Positions 1-11,704 are shown, numbered from the stretch's first letter. The stretch: 64,000 nucleotides of DNA from Roseomonas indoligenes (GCF_017813365.1 NZ_JAGIZA010000021.1:1-64000), one strand, 5' to 3'. Numbers and translations are program-made. Notes: generated by a model from the letters alone, not told the origin.

Positions 1-125
1 GACCAGCATCCCGACCCAGGCTCCCGATCATCCCGGGAACCACCGTGAACCCCGCCGTCAGAGGGGTCCCGTTTGGACGCCGATCACCCCTCCAACAGGG
101 TCCCTATTCCACGCCGATCCACAGC
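1..125. mobile_element. End of an IS21-family-like element (partial)
   Basis: Two related repeat units lie at 64-87 and 98-122, about 34 bp apart. Both read GGGTCCC followed by a short spacer and an ACGCCGATC core (GGACGCCGATCAC and CCACGCCGATCCAC). Repeated units of this style are typical of the multiple terminal repeats of IS21-family elements downstream of istB. No transposase is visible, because the element would extend left of the window. The following AbiEii-like gene lacks its N-terminus exactly here, which fits an insertion into that gene. The family assignment rests on remembered IS21 end motifs only. Confidence 0.5.
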
Positions 126-130
126 TCGGT

Positions 131-865
131 GTGATGCACCGCCCTACACGCGGCATCGACCTGCTCGATCTGGAGCGACGCTCGGCCGAGGAGGTCGTGG
201 CCACGCTCCATGACGCTCTCGGGTCCTGCCGGGAGGAGCTGGCGATGGACTGGTCCGCGATGCGGATCCGAACCAGGGCCGAGAGGAGGTCACCTCTTCA
301 CCGGGTCTGCATACCTGCCCGGATCGGACGGCACCGCCTGTACCTGAGGATAGCCGTCATGGCGGCGCGCCACCCCCTTCCCGAGATGGAGTTCCGGCCC
401 TTCCGCGTGGACGGCGCGAGTTGCTCGCCGGTCTGGGTGGCCTGCTGCACGGCCGAGGAAATCGTCGCGGAGAAGCTAGCGCTGCTCGTGACCTACGGAC
501 CCGACCACACGCGTGTGCAGGACATCCTGGACATCTGGCTGCTCCTGCGCCGGATCCGGCTCGACTGGCCTGCGCTGTCCGAGGCAATGGTCGGCGTCTT
601 CCAGGGCCGCGATGCCGCCCAGATGGTTATCCGCGGCGACGGCTACTGCGAGCGGGCCTTCGACCCGGAGAGGCTCGACGTCGCCATCATGAACCGGTGG
701 GATGCCCTGGTGCGGTCCGCCAGCGTGCAGGATTTTCCTGTCTCGCTGCCCGACGCCCTGATCGGGATCTGGCAGGCGCTCGGCCCTCTGCTCCTAGACC
801 TCCGGCAGCGAGGTGACCGGCCATGTCGCGGCGTAGCGAGGGCAGCATCACGCGTCGGGGCGTAG
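131..865 (+). pseudogene. AbiEii/AbiGii-type nucleotidyltransferase toxin, 5'-truncated
   Basis: The protein resembles the toxin half of AbiE-type abortive-infection toxin-antitoxin systems, nucleotidyltransferases that act in the cytoplasm. Visible family landmarks are RPTRGIDLL close to the start, corresponding to the family RPTRDIDL motif, and TAEEIVAEKLALLVTYG followed by a helical DILDIWLLLRR stretch. The family's N-terminal part with the glycine-glycine motif before RPTR is missing. The first Asp of the D-x-D metal site is Gly, so catalysis is doubtful. The listed start is a GTG directly followed by ATG; the frame stays open upstream into the IS21-like repeats. No AbiEi antitoxin gene is present. 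It converges with the STAND gene and overlaps its 3' end by 18 bp. Confidence 0.55.
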
Positions 866-3157
866 GGCGCCGAACATGTTCCTGACCTCGGTTAGGGCAC
901 CATCCTTGCTGACAGGAGGACTTGGCGACCAGGTCGAGGTGGGCCGTTGCTCGTCAACACGTTCGTTGTCGCGGAGACCCTGGATCCGGCTCTGGACCGC
1001 GGATCTCTCGTCGTCGAGTTCCCTGCCAGCCCATGCTTCGATCTCGCTGAGGCGACTGTCCATGAGGTCGAGATCTCCCTCGTCGTCGATCTGACCGATC
1101 TCCTGGTCGAGGAAGTCCTTCAGGTAGGCGTCGAACGCCTGCTGCAAGGCGGCGGTCTCGATTTCGCCCAGGGGGACCCGGCTGCGCTCGCAGTGCATCG
1201 CGAAGGCATGGAAGCCGTCCAGGGATCGCGGCTCGTCGGCAATCTGCTGGATCAGACGCGACCGTAACGCACTGGAGAAGGGTGACCAGAACGGCGCATT
1301 GGCTTCCATGACGTCCAGGGCCGCCAGCATCTCCTCATAGGCAGGACTAAACCGTTTCCAGCGCTCCTCCGTGAGCGGGAGAAACCCTCCTGCGATACCG
1401 CGCAGCCTCGTCGAGGATGTTTTGGAAGCCATCCTGATGATCTCCAGGAACCTGCCTTCCCAGGTGATCGCCTTGGACACGTCGACTCCGATGGCAGCGG
1501 GTCCACCCCTGTCGGCCTTGTCGGCCAGCCCCCAGGTCCGCTCCACGGCATCCTCCAGCAGACCGGGCTGCCGCGCGAGGTAGCCCAGCAGACGGCCGCC
1601 CCGATCCCCGGCGGCCAAGCGCCAGATGCCCAGCACCGTCCGGAAGCGCTGCGCGGCAGTCAGGAGATCCCGGGCGTGCTCGGGATGGGCACAGAGCGTC
1701 TCGTCGAAGAAGTCCCGGACGGAGGGGTTCACGAAGGTCGCCCTGCCGTCGATGAACGAGAGGAAGCCTCCCTCCAGCTCGGCCAGCGCCTTCTGCCAGT
1801 CCTCTGCTGAGCTGGTGAAGTTGTACCGGGCCGACCTGTGGCGATGCAGTGGCTCCCAGGCCTCTTCGAGATAAGGAAGGGAAGCTGAACCGCCGAGTGA
1901 GTAGAGAGAAAGAAGGATACCGCGACCAGCCTCGGATATCTGATTCTCGAATGCAGGCTGCCAGATAAGGGCAGGCTGGTCGAGGACGGCCGCCACTGTC
2001 GCTCGATATCCCCCCGCCGCTGAATGCCGGATATTCCTGAACTGTGACATCCACTCGATCAGGCGCGGATTGAAGTTGGGATGCTGGAGGACGTCGAGGT
2101 AGAATTCGTCGGCCAGCAGCTCGTCCTTATGTTCCTGCCGCAGATCTCCGAAATAGACGTGGTTGAAGAGAATGCGCCCACGCTCGAGCAGGGGATAGTC
2201 GCCCACTTTCAGAACGCATCGGATCAGCTTCATCAGCCCGTTTTCTCGCCGAAGACGCTCGGAAGCTTGCATGGCCTGCTGCAGCAGGTGCTCGCGCGTG
2301 GTTAGCACGAAACGGGTATTCGGGGTCCGGCCAGCTAGTTCGACAAATTCGAGTATCGCCTCGTCCTGTCGACGGCCGACCAGATCGGAACGTGGACCGA
2401 GCATGGTCTGACCAAGAAAGTCGTCGAAATAGAATATCTGCTTCTTCCCGCTCGAGAAGAACTTCCTGGCCTCGCTCATGTCGGAACGGATCACGACAGG
2501 CTCGAAATCCTTTTCCAGATGGGCGAGCAGGAGCATGTCCGCCAGCGTCGTTTTTCCGACACCGGGGACGCCGGAGATAATCACTGATCCCTCGTTTTCG
2601 AGAATGCCCAGAGCGCGGCCATAGGCAGCATTCTGAACGTACAGGGACAGCTTCCGATAAATGCGTTCTACTTCGAGCTGGGTCTGCAGACGCTCAGCGG
2701 CATGGAATACGCGCTCCATGACTGGCGTGCTCGTCAGCCAGAGCTTGGGTGTATTCGTCTCCACAGTAGGATGACGGGCCAGAAGGTTCTCGATATCTCC
2801 GGCACCGATTATGTCCAGGTCGTCGATAACATAAGGATGCAGGTCAGCTCGGATATCCCGCTTGTTCCCTGGACTGAGCGGAACGGAGGTGAAGAGCACG
2901 TAGCGATCTGGCGCCAGCGGCCGGAGCTTCTCGATCTCCGTCTTGGTCAAATGCCGCCGGAGAGCTTCCAGCCCGGACCCCGCGTAGTGCTTGCACTGGA
3001 TGATCGTCGCGGTGCCGTGCGGGCGGGAGTAACGGAGGTCTATTCCCTGGTCACGGCCTGCCTTGAAGACCTCGAGGCGCTGGCCCCACTCGGCCTGGAG
3101 GAGATCCCGGGCAAGGGTCTCGAAGTCGATCGGGGACAACCGGGTGAGATCGTACAC
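848..3157 (-). CDS. Mrr-type nuclease fused to a STAND NTPase (Avs-like defence protein)
   Basis: This 769-residue cytoplasmic protein is a probable anti-phage sensor-effector. Residues 8-60 form an Mrr/PD-(D/E)xK restriction domain: FETLARDLL at 12-20, GIDLR at 38-42 and QCK at 54-56. A P-loop NTPase follows, with Walker A GVPGVGKTT at 196-204 and Walker B IFYFDDFLG at 241-249. The rest, about 330-769, is helical and likely the sensing region. This nuclease-NTPase-sensor order matches antiviral STAND proteins, where binding of a phage component triggers oligomerisation and DNA cutting (family knowledge). The start is GTG; an in-frame TGA 15 codons upstream and no ATG between limit alternatives. 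It is monocistronic and converges with the AbiEii remnant. The exact Avs subtype cannot be told by eye. Confidence 0.7.
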   Translation of the reverse strand: MYDLTRLSPIDFETLARDLLQAEWGQRLEVFKAGRDQGIDLRYSRPHGTATIIQCKHYAGSGLEALRRHLTKTEIEKLRPLAPDRYVLFTSVPLSPGNKRDIRADLHPYVIDDLDIIGAGDIENLLARHPTVETNTPKLWLTSTPVMERVFHAAERLQTQLEVERIYRKLSLYVQNAAYGRALGILENEGSVIISGVPGVGKTTLADMLLLAHLEKDFEPVVIRSDMSEARKFFSSGKKQIFYFDDFLGQTMLGPRSDLVGRRQDEAILEFVELAGRTPNTRFVLTTREHLLQQAMQASERLRRENGLMKLIRCVLKVGDYPLLERGRILFNHVYFGDLRQEHKDELLADEFYLDVLQHPNFNPRLIEWMSQFRNIRHSAAGGYRATVAAVLDQPALIWQPAFENQISEAGRGILLSLYSLGGSASLPYLEEAWEPLHRHRSARYNFTSSAEDWQKALAELEGGFLSFIDGRATFVNPSVRDFFDETLCAHPEHARDLLTAAQRFRTVLGIWRLAAGDRGGRLLGYLARQPGLLEDAVERTWGLADKADRGGPAAIGVDVSKAITWEGRFLEIIRMASKTSSTRLRGIAGGFLPLTEERWKRFSPAYEEMLAALDVMEANAPFWSPFSSALRSRLIQQIADEPRSLDGFHAFAMHCERSRVPLGEIETAALQQAFDAYLKDFLDQEIGQIDDEGDLDLMDSRLSEIEAWAGRELDDERSAVQSRIQGLRDNERVDEQRPTSTWSPSPPVSKDGALTEVRNMFGALRPDA

Positions 3158-3516
3158 GCCCCGTTCGCTCCAGTCCTGAAAGACCTCGAACCACGCTCAT
3201 TTCACCTGTCGCGGGAAGAAGTAAGCCTTCCAAGGCTTATAGTAGTCGCCCCATAAGTCCAGCACGCCCTAAGTTCTTCTAGATCCACCCGTGCCAGACA
3301 TCATGTATATACCCCCAAAAGTGAGGAATAATCGTGGCTATCCGGGAGAATTCTCCGGGTCCTGGCGTGACCACTAGACTAACCCTGCAGCTACATTGAC
3401 TTCGTATTGGCTCGAAGAAGTAGATGAAGCTGACGCCCACACTTGGGTAGCGGGCGCCAGTTCATGGACAGATTATCCTGCCGTTGGACAAACTACGCTG
3501 GACGCTCACATCCCCG
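3158..3516. other. Intergenic region between the STAND gene and gyrB
   Basis: No gene is supported here. The stretch is AT-richer than its surroundings and must contain the promoter of the STAND gene and the 3' end of the gyrB transcript. It holds two dyads: TAAGCCTT-CC-AAGGCTTA at 3223-3240 (listed separately) and the perfect 12-bp palindrome GGAGAATTCTCC at 3345-3356. No convincing hairpin with a T-run was found directly behind gyrB. Confidence 0.6.
3223..3240. promoter_or_regulatory. 18-bp dyad upstream of the STAND gene
   Basis: TAAGCCTTCCAAGGCTTA consists of two perfect 8-bp arms separated by 2 bp. It lies 65 bp before the GTG start of the nuclease-STAND gene. Size and position suit an operator for a dimeric repressor, or a small hairpin in the 5' leader. 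No cognate regulator gene is adjacent, so the role is inferred from symmetry alone. Confidence 0.3.
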
Positions 3517-6052
<2,536 letters not shown>

Positions 6053-6123
6053 GCGCGCGAAGCCATGGGCAGGGGCATCCGGGGCCGAGAAAAACGCCGG
6101 AAAACAGGGCCCGAACCGGGCTT

Positions 6124-7269
6124 CTAGCCCGCCATCACGCCTTCAGGCCCGATCGAGAAGGATTCCGCCACCCCGTCCAGGGAAGCGAAGACCCCGGGCT
6201 CCGTCCCCGTCAGGAAGCTCTGCGCCGGCAGGGCTGTCAGGGCCGCGAAGAGCGCCTCCCGCCGGGTCGCGTCCAGATGGGCCGCGATCTCGTCCAGCAG
6301 CAGCAGCGGCGCGAAGCCCCGGGCGGAGGCGATGAGGGCGGAATGGGCCAGCACGGTGGAGATGAGCAGCGCCTTCTGCTCCCCCGTGGAGCACAGCTCT
6401 GCCGGCACCCCCTTGGGCAGGTGGGAGAGGCGGAGGTCGCAGCGGTGCGGCCCGGCGACGGCCAGCCCGGCGGCGGCATCGCGCCCCCGGCGGGCCGCCA
6501 GCGCCTCCCGCAGCCCGTCCTCCACGGCCAGGGCGGACCCCCTCTCCAGCGCCGCCGCCGTCTCGCACTCCAGGGCGCAGAGCGCGGCCGGGAAGGCCCC
6601 CGCCACGCCCTCGGCCAGGGCAGCGTTCAGGCGGCCGATGAGGGACCGCCTGGCGGCCGTGAGAGCGACGCCGTGGCGGGCCATGGCGTCCTCCAGCCCG
6701 TCCAGCCAAGCCGGGTCCACGCGCCGCCCCTCGCGCCCGTCGGAGAGCAGGCGGTTGCGCTGCGCCATGGCGTTCTCATAGGCCGAGACCTCCCGCGCAT
6801 GGTTCGGGTCCAACGCCCAGACCAGCCGGTCCAGGAAGCGCCGGCGGCCGGAGGCCGCCTCCTGGAACAGCCGGTCCATTTGCGGCGTCAGCCAGACGGC
6901 CGCCACCAGCCGGCCCAGCTCCGACTGGGTCTTCACCGGCTCGTTGTCCAGGCGGAAGGCGCGCTTCTCCGGCGATCCCCCATGCGCGGTGCCGGTGCCG
7001 AGGTCGAATGTCCCCTCCGGCCCCTCGAAGCGGCCGGAGACGGCCCAGGGCAGGCCCTCCTCCCCCACGCGCCGGCCGAGATCAGCGATCCGGGCGCTCC
7101 GCAACCCGCGCCCGGGGCCGAGCAGGGAGATCGCCTCCAGCAGGTTCGTCTTGCCAGACCCGTTCTCCCCCGCAATCACCACGACCCCCGCCGAGAAGCG
7201 CAGAGAAGCGTTCGCGTGGTTCCGGAAGTCCTGAAGCTGCAGGCGGGTGAGGCTGAGGGAGGGGGTCAC
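6124..7269 (-). CDS. recF: DNA replication/repair protein RecF
   Basis: RecF is an SMC-like ATPase. It binds gapped DNA and helps RecO and RecR load RecA for single-strand gap repair. The family start SLTRLQLQDFRNHANASLRF is followed by Walker A GENGSGKTNLLEAISLL. At the C-terminus ALLISTVLAHSAL and Walker B LLLLDEIAAHLDATRR are seen. I place the start at the GTG at 7269 (protein VTPSLSLTRL, 381 aa). The frame is open further upstream, but the extra 37 residues are low-complexity and unlike RecF. It lies directly upstream of gyrB on the same strand. The usual preceding gene dnaN is absent; instead there is a 640-bp gap and then a defence module. The stop codon is TAG. Confidence 0.95.
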   Translation of the reverse strand: MTPSLSLTRLQLQDFRNHANASLRFSAGVVVIAGENGSGKTNLLEAISLLGPGRGLRSARIADLGRRVGEEGLPWAVSGRFEGPEGTFDLGTGTAHGGSPEKRAFRLDNEPVKTQSELGRLVAAVWLTPQMDRLFQEAASGRRRFLDRLVWALDPNHAREVSAYENAMAQRNRLLSDGREGRRVDPAWLDGLEDAMARHGVALTAARRSLIGRLNAALAEGVAGAFPAALCALECETAAALERGSALAVEDGLREALAARRGRDAAAGLAVAGPHRCDLRLSHLPKGVPAELCSTGEQKALLISTVLAHSALIASARGFAPLLLLDEIAAHLDATRREALFAALTALPAQSFLTGTEPGVFASLDGVAESFSIGPEGVMAG

Positions 7270-7912
7270 GTCGGGTCCGGGGCCATCCTGGCAGCACTGA
7301 GGCAGGGCGCCGCGGGAATCAGGGGCAGTGCCGGCAAAGGGAACGGGGCCGGGCGAGGGTTGTCCCGCCCGACCCCGCATCCCCCGGGAAAGATGGCGCC
7401 GGGTGGCGCCGCATCAAGCGGCGCGGGATCAGACCCGAAAACCGCACCGTAGCCGTCAACAGCCGCAAAAAGCCGCGACGATCCAACCATGTCCGCTCCA
7501 CTACCAGCCCCGCCTGTAAACGCAAAGACTGTAAACGACCCGCTCCGAGCATGGGGCTCTGCCCCCGCCGCGCAGGCGCGGCTCCCCCAGGATACAAGGC
7601 TCAAAAGCACGAATAATTCTTCCGAGAGCGTACAAAAACGGGGTAGGATAGACGTTGCGGACCCCAGGGATGGATAGGCCGCGCTCGAAAGCAGCGGAGC
7701 GCCGTTGGCGGGGCTGGCGGCGCTTCCTGCTTGTGACTGGTCTCCTGGCAGCACTTGGACCTACCGCACCAAGAGGTCCAAGAGGTGTCGGTCAGCTGCT
7801 GCTCGAGTCCTTATACTATGTGTGCGGTTGGCTTGGGCCATTGCGTGCGGGCAGCCAGCAGCTGTGTAGCCGTTCGGTTCCAACTCGGCGATCCAACCGC
7901 AACCTTCTAAGC
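7270..7912. other. Gene-free stretch upstream of recF
   Basis: About 640 bp without a supported gene. Reading frames here are short or lack any family resemblance. From roughly 7800 onward the composition falls to the AT-richer level of the neighbouring defence module, so the edge of the imported segment probably lies near 7700-7900. It should contain the recF promoter. I saw no tRNA, terminator with a T-run, or direct repeat marking an insertion boundary. Confidence 0.5.
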
Positions 7913-9604
7913 TCACATTTTCGCAAGTAGCGGATCTAAGATCCGGTAAACCTCATCGTATTCACTAGCAAGTAGAGCTGAACTCTTACCTTCTAGCGTT
8001 ACAACTTTGCAGTCATCCACAACAACCCCGTGCAAAGATATAGTGCCAATGATGGATTGGCCTCCATTCGGTCGATTTGCGACGACCTTCTGAATGATCG
8101 CCGGAGCGTTTCTCGTGTCTTGTTCTTGTTGAACAGGGCTATCGATGACCAAAGGTGCCACGAATGCACTTGTATACTTTTGGATTGTGTCAGCAAGTGC
8201 CAAGACGTATGCAAGCATTAGCCGAGGCTGCTCGCTACCTGTGTCCATGACCTTGCCTGTAATCTTAGAAATCGCGTCCAAGTCAGGGTCCGATATATTC
8301 AGCTGCCGGACGTACTCATGCATTAGCGCCGCATAGTAATCTTGAATCTTTTTCTTCAGCTCTTTGTCTTCAAGATCCTTCAGGCCCCTCTTGGTCGCAG
8401 CAATTTTCCCATAAAATTCCCCCATGTTCGCTTCGAGTTCTTTGATTTGGTCATCAAAAGTTTTAGCTGCGATCTGCCGTCCTTCGTTCTGAATCACTTC
8501 TTTTAAAGTAACGTCTCCTTGTCGAGTGTCCAAAAGCTTTTCAATTTCTACGATGCTTTCGTCAGTAGAAGCGATCGCTTCCTGACAGCTTTGTGTGCGC
8601 GCAACAAGCATTTCGATTTTCCGCTTAGACATGCTGAGAAATTCAAAACACTCCTCGCGATCCGCCAGTATAGAGAAGCGATTTGAGAAGTCATTCTGAT
8701 GACGTGTGCCACAGGTCGGGCAAGGTATTTCACTACGTTCGTCGGCCGCGGCCCACTCAGCATCTAAAGCAAGTTCAGCGGCCGCAGCTTGCACTATGGC
8801 AAATTGTTGATCGATCGCAACTCTTTCATCTAAAATATCCCCTAGCTCCCTAGCCCGACTTTTACGAAGGTCCCGGAGTGACTTCATCTTCATCAGCAAT
8901 TTCTCTATCGAGGCTTCATGCTCTGCCCCGGTGAACTCCAAAGCGGTAAAATTCACATCCAACTTCAGCCTTTCGAGAATTGTTCGGGCCACCTTGTGGT
9001 CGCGCTCCAGTTCTTTCACAGCAATGTCTAATTGCTTTTTTTCGGCATCTAATTCGTAGTAGCGATTCGGTCTAATTCCAGTATGAAACTCGATGACTTT
9101 TTTCTTGAAATCCGAATACTGAGTGAGATGGTCGAACGACGTTAAGGGCTTGTTCCACCCGCCATCTTGGTCCACGTAATAAGGCAGGAAGGCATATGCT
9201 GGCGGCGGCGTCTCTGCAGCTCCGGTATTTCTATTCGCCATCAATAAGCCGAAGTCCAACATCTGTGCGAAGAACGGCGCAAGCTCTTTGGTGAAAGCTG
9301 CCGTGGATATTAGGCGCTCGCCATCCTCAGCAAAAACCGCAATTCGAGAATTATTCCTAACCGCCCTGTATCGTTTTTCGTCCACCAGGAAAACCAGCGA
9401 TCCCTTCACGTTCAGTTTAATCCATCTCGGATTAACCACAATCGGCGACGCACCCAGAATCCAATAAAGGCTCTTAATTATCGAGGATTTTCCGACGCCG
9501 TTTGTTCCCGTTATTATCGTGCATCGCGGATGGAATTCGACTACTCTCCCCTTCTTTTCGGTCAGAGAAAGTAATTCCAGCCTTTCGAATCTCAAGGTCT
9601 TCAT
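7913..9604 (-). CDS. SMC/Rad50-like ATPase with zinc hook (LmuB-like)
   Basis: This 563-residue ABC-type ATPase is probably the DNA-sensing half of a two-gene defence system. Walker A GTNGVGKSS is at 33-41. Two helical coiled-coil stretches (about 170-270 and 320-425) surround a CPTCG zinc-hook motif at 295-299. The signature region SEQPRLMLAYVLAL and Walker B PLVIDSP follow at about 457-490. This is the Rad50/SMC layout, shortened. The gene lies 51 bp downstream of the Cap4-type nuclease gene, so the two are likely one transcript. Both are visibly AT-richer than their surroundings and use codons such as AAA and ATT freely, a sign of transfer. In Lamassu the SMC-like LmuB senses DNA ends or structures and releases the nuclease LmuA; that role is inferred here. 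Confidence 0.72.
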   Translation of the reverse strand: MKTLRFERLELLSLTEKKGRVVEFHPRCTIITGTNGVGKSSIIKSLYWILGASPIVVNPRWIKLNVKGSLVFLVDEKRYRAVRNNSRIAVFAEDGERLISTAAFTKELAPFFAQMLDFGLLMANRNTGAAETPPPAYAFLPYYVDQDGGWNKPLTSFDHLTQYSDFKKKVIEFHTGIRPNRYYELDAEKKQLDIAVKELERDHKVARTILERLKLDVNFTALEFTGAEHEASIEKLLMKMKSLRDLRKSRARELGDILDERVAIDQQFAIVQAAAAELALDAEWAAADERSEIPCPTCGTRHQNDFSNRFSILADREECFEFLSMSKRKIEMLVARTQSCQEAIASTDESIVEIEKLLDTRQGDVTLKEVIQNEGRQIAAKTFDDQIKELEANMGEFYGKIAATKRGLKDLEDKELKKKIQDYYAALMHEYVRQLNISDPDLDAISKITGKVMDTGSEQPRLMLAYVLALADTIQKYTSAFVAPLVIDSPVQQEQDTRNAPAIIQKVVANRPNGGQSIIGTISLHGVVVDDCKVVTLEGKSSALLASEYDEVYRILDPLLAKM

Positions 9605-9655
9605 ATTGTCTTGTTCTCAAATTTCTGATTAAGAGAAGAAAGCGACGGGCCTCTT

Positions 9656-10723
9656 TCATTTTTTGTATTCGTAAAGGATGATAGCCTTAACGAGGTAATC
9701 GGATGCGTTTGGCTTCCAGCCTTTCACGAGGTCTTCCACGAGGGGCACAGCAGACGAGAGACCTGAAGCCAAGTTCTCGGCCGCATCTAGAACAGGTTCC
9801 ACCGCCCTTTTGACCTCGCTCGTAAATTGCATGGTTGCCGCGTTCCAACGCCGCATTCGCTCCGGCAAGTAAGAACGCCATTCACGCTCGATCTTAACAT
9901 CCTCAGCGTGAGGAAAATTCAGCTGGCGCGATATCGTCTCCCAGCTTGGGTGATGGGTGTATTCATGAGTTAATCTGTTTAGCCAACCCGTCATTTGATG
10001 ACTCGTTAGAAACTTTGACGCTTTCAGCGCCGCAAAATCCTGGACATCGGACAAAGATTTCGAGCGTTTCCGTCCCTCATTCGCTAGATAGATCGTGAAA
10101 GCTGATGCTGCGGCTTCAGGTGCCGAATGTCGGTTCAAGAACCCTGCCATTTTACCCGTTAGGGTATCTTCGTAGGATCCCAAATCGAGCCTACACCTAT
10201 CAAAATAGAAATACTTCATATGCAATTGATCGTTAAAGTTTACACATTCTTTCTGAAGAGTGACTTTGAATTTATCCACCAAGTCCTTGGTGGCGCTCGA
10301 GAATGCACGTTCGCCGAATTCTTCAGTCAGTTCGGGCAGTGGTTGATTACTGACGAGGACTAGTTTCGAAACAGAATGTCCGAAACGAGAGACGTTGTCG
10401 AACATCCTGCCCACATATGATGCCTTAAGAGTTTTGTTGATGCCCTTACCTTTTGCTTCTCTAAACAATATATCGGCAAACGTCCACTTGCCAGTTTGCA
10501 GCGTCTTTACCTGATAAAACGTGGCCGCGTTCGGATTATCGGCATCATCCAGTTCGACGATGTCATCATGGAATTCAAATGCTACGGCATAATTTGATGC
10601 ATTGTCGTGGAGCCTGAGAACGTTAGCTATTCCCCAAGCAGTCTGAAAGTCAAATCTGTCCAAAGCGGTTCGGCCACCATTCTCTCGCTCTGGCGCAGAA
10701 AGAAGGTCGTTGATTATCGTCAA
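9656..10723 (-). CDS. Cap4-type dsDNA endonuclease, DUF4297 family (LmuA-like)
   Basis: This 355-residue protein has an N-terminal Cap4/DUF4297 nuclease domain: GRTALDRFDFQTAWGI at 17-32, FEFHDDIVELDD at 49-60 and the catalytic-type FYQVKT at 69-74 (acidic residue then Q-x-K, a PD-(D/E)xK variant). The remaining 250 residues are helical and match nothing I can name; they probably contact the partner ATPase. It is the first gene of a pair with the zinc-hook ATPase. Cap4 domains are effectors in CBASS and Lamassu systems that degrade DNA on activation. No cyclase (CD-NTase) gene is present, which favours a Lamassu-type arrangement. The start is TTG at 10723 with AAGAAGG six bases upstream. AT-rich composition suggests recent acquisition. 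Confidence 0.7.
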   Translation of the reverse strand: MTIINDLLSAPERENGGRTALDRFDFQTAWGIANVLRLHDNASNYAVAFEFHDDIVELDDADNPNAATFYQVKTLQTGKWTFADILFREAKGKGINKTLKASYVGRMFDNVSRFGHSVSKLVLVSNQPLPELTEEFGERAFSSATKDLVDKFKVTLQKECVNFNDQLHMKYFYFDRCRLDLGSYEDTLTGKMAGFLNRHSAPEAAASAFTIYLANEGRKRSKSLSDVQDFAALKASKFLTSHQMTGWLNRLTHEYTHHPSWETISRQLNFPHAEDVKIEREWRSYLPERMRRWNAATMQFTSEVKRAVEPVLDAAENLASGLSSAVPLVEDLVKGWKPNASDYLVKAIILYEYKK

Positions 10724-11188
10724 GTCGCACCTTCTTCCAAATGCGAATCGTCGTCGCCGTTCGGTTGATGATACATCCTATGACCTAGTGCAGGTCGTGT
10801 CAGCGCCTCCCCAGCGGCTTCATGACTGCCCTAAGAGCTTCAGAGCGGTCTATGCATCGGGAGGGTGATTTCAGAGCGGGTGATCTTGCAGGCTGTCAGG
10901 GGTGCATAGGCGGCGAATTTGGCTTCTGAAGCGGCGATGGTGGCGTGCTGACTTCCGATCTCGCCCCGTCCACGGGCGCAGCTGGCCGATGGCAGACAGG
11001 CCGCATTCGGGATAGCAGTGTCGAGAAGCAAACACATGGTGGCCATGTCTACGGCCATGTGGTCTTACCGGCGAGACCTCCTGGAACCCGATTGGGAATG
11101 AGGCTGCGTTCCTGGCCCTGGCCCCATCTTCGAAATCGCAGAGCGCATATCGGCGCGGCGGGGGGCTGCCGCGCCGATCGCCGCCATG
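10724..11188. other. Boundary region upstream of the nuclease-ATPase pair
   Basis: No confident gene. It must hold the promoter of the Cap4/ATPase operon near 10724-10800. Composition returns to high GC around 10790. A minus-strand frame at 10840-11058 (72 codons) is open but resembles nothing I know. No tRNA gene or integrase is seen at this edge. Confidence 0.45.
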
Positions 11189-11704
11189 TCAGCCCTCCTC
11201 GTCGAAGAGCCAGAGCTGCGCGCTTGGCTGGTTGGGGCCGCCCGTGTCATCCATGCCCAGGAAGGCCGGGACGGGGCGGCGCTGCGCCTCGCTGAGGGAG
11301 TTGGCCAGCGGCTTGGCGGTGCTGACGAAGCGGCGCAGTTCGCGGGCCCGGGTCTCCTCGGCATCCGCAATGCCGCTCAACAGGTCGAGGAAATGGGTGG
11401 GTGCCACAGCCGAGGTGCTCCGGGCGCGGTGCTCGGCGGCGCCCCGCACGATGTCGCGGATGGCGGCCTCGACCGCCTACCAAAGCCGCTCCTGCTCCGG
11501 CGTCAGTTCCATCACCGTCCGGATCGCGGCCAAGCGGGCGTTCAGCACGGCGCGGGCATCGGCCTCGGTGAAGGCCAGGTACTGCGGCCCCTGCTGCACG
11601 GCCGGGGCGGAGGGAGCTGCCGGCGCAGGCTGCGCATGCACGGCGGCCATGGGAACGACGGCCATGAGGGTGGTGGCCATCGAGGTGAGACGCAGAGCTT
11701 TCAT
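11189..11704 (-). pseudogene. Spy/CpxP-like LTXXQ-family periplasmic protein interrupted by TAG
   Basis: The start ATG at 11704 has AGGAG eight bases upstream. The product begins with a signal peptide (MKALRLTSMATTLMAVVPMAAVHAQ in outline) and continues through LTPEQERLW, the LTxxQ motif of Spy-like envelope chaperones. A TAG at 11477-11479 stops it after 75 residues. Behind the TAG the same frame continues for 95 codons (AVEAAIRDIV, then FLDLLSGIADAEETRARELRRFV), with a second helical segment typical of the family, and ends at 11189. The full product would be 171 residues. The neighbours are other small envelope proteins on the same strand. Either the gene is broken by a single nonsense change or there is a base error; the two halves share one frame. 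Confidence 0.7.

Noticed and set aside
7640-7912. Possible tRNA or att site near the island edge
   Set aside because: No cloverleaf with a TTCRA arm and no direct repeat shared with the other edge (10720-10900) could be found.
10840-11058. 72-codon minus-strand frame upstream of the Cap4 operon
   Set aside because: No recognisable motif or ribosome site; kept only as a note in the gap entry.
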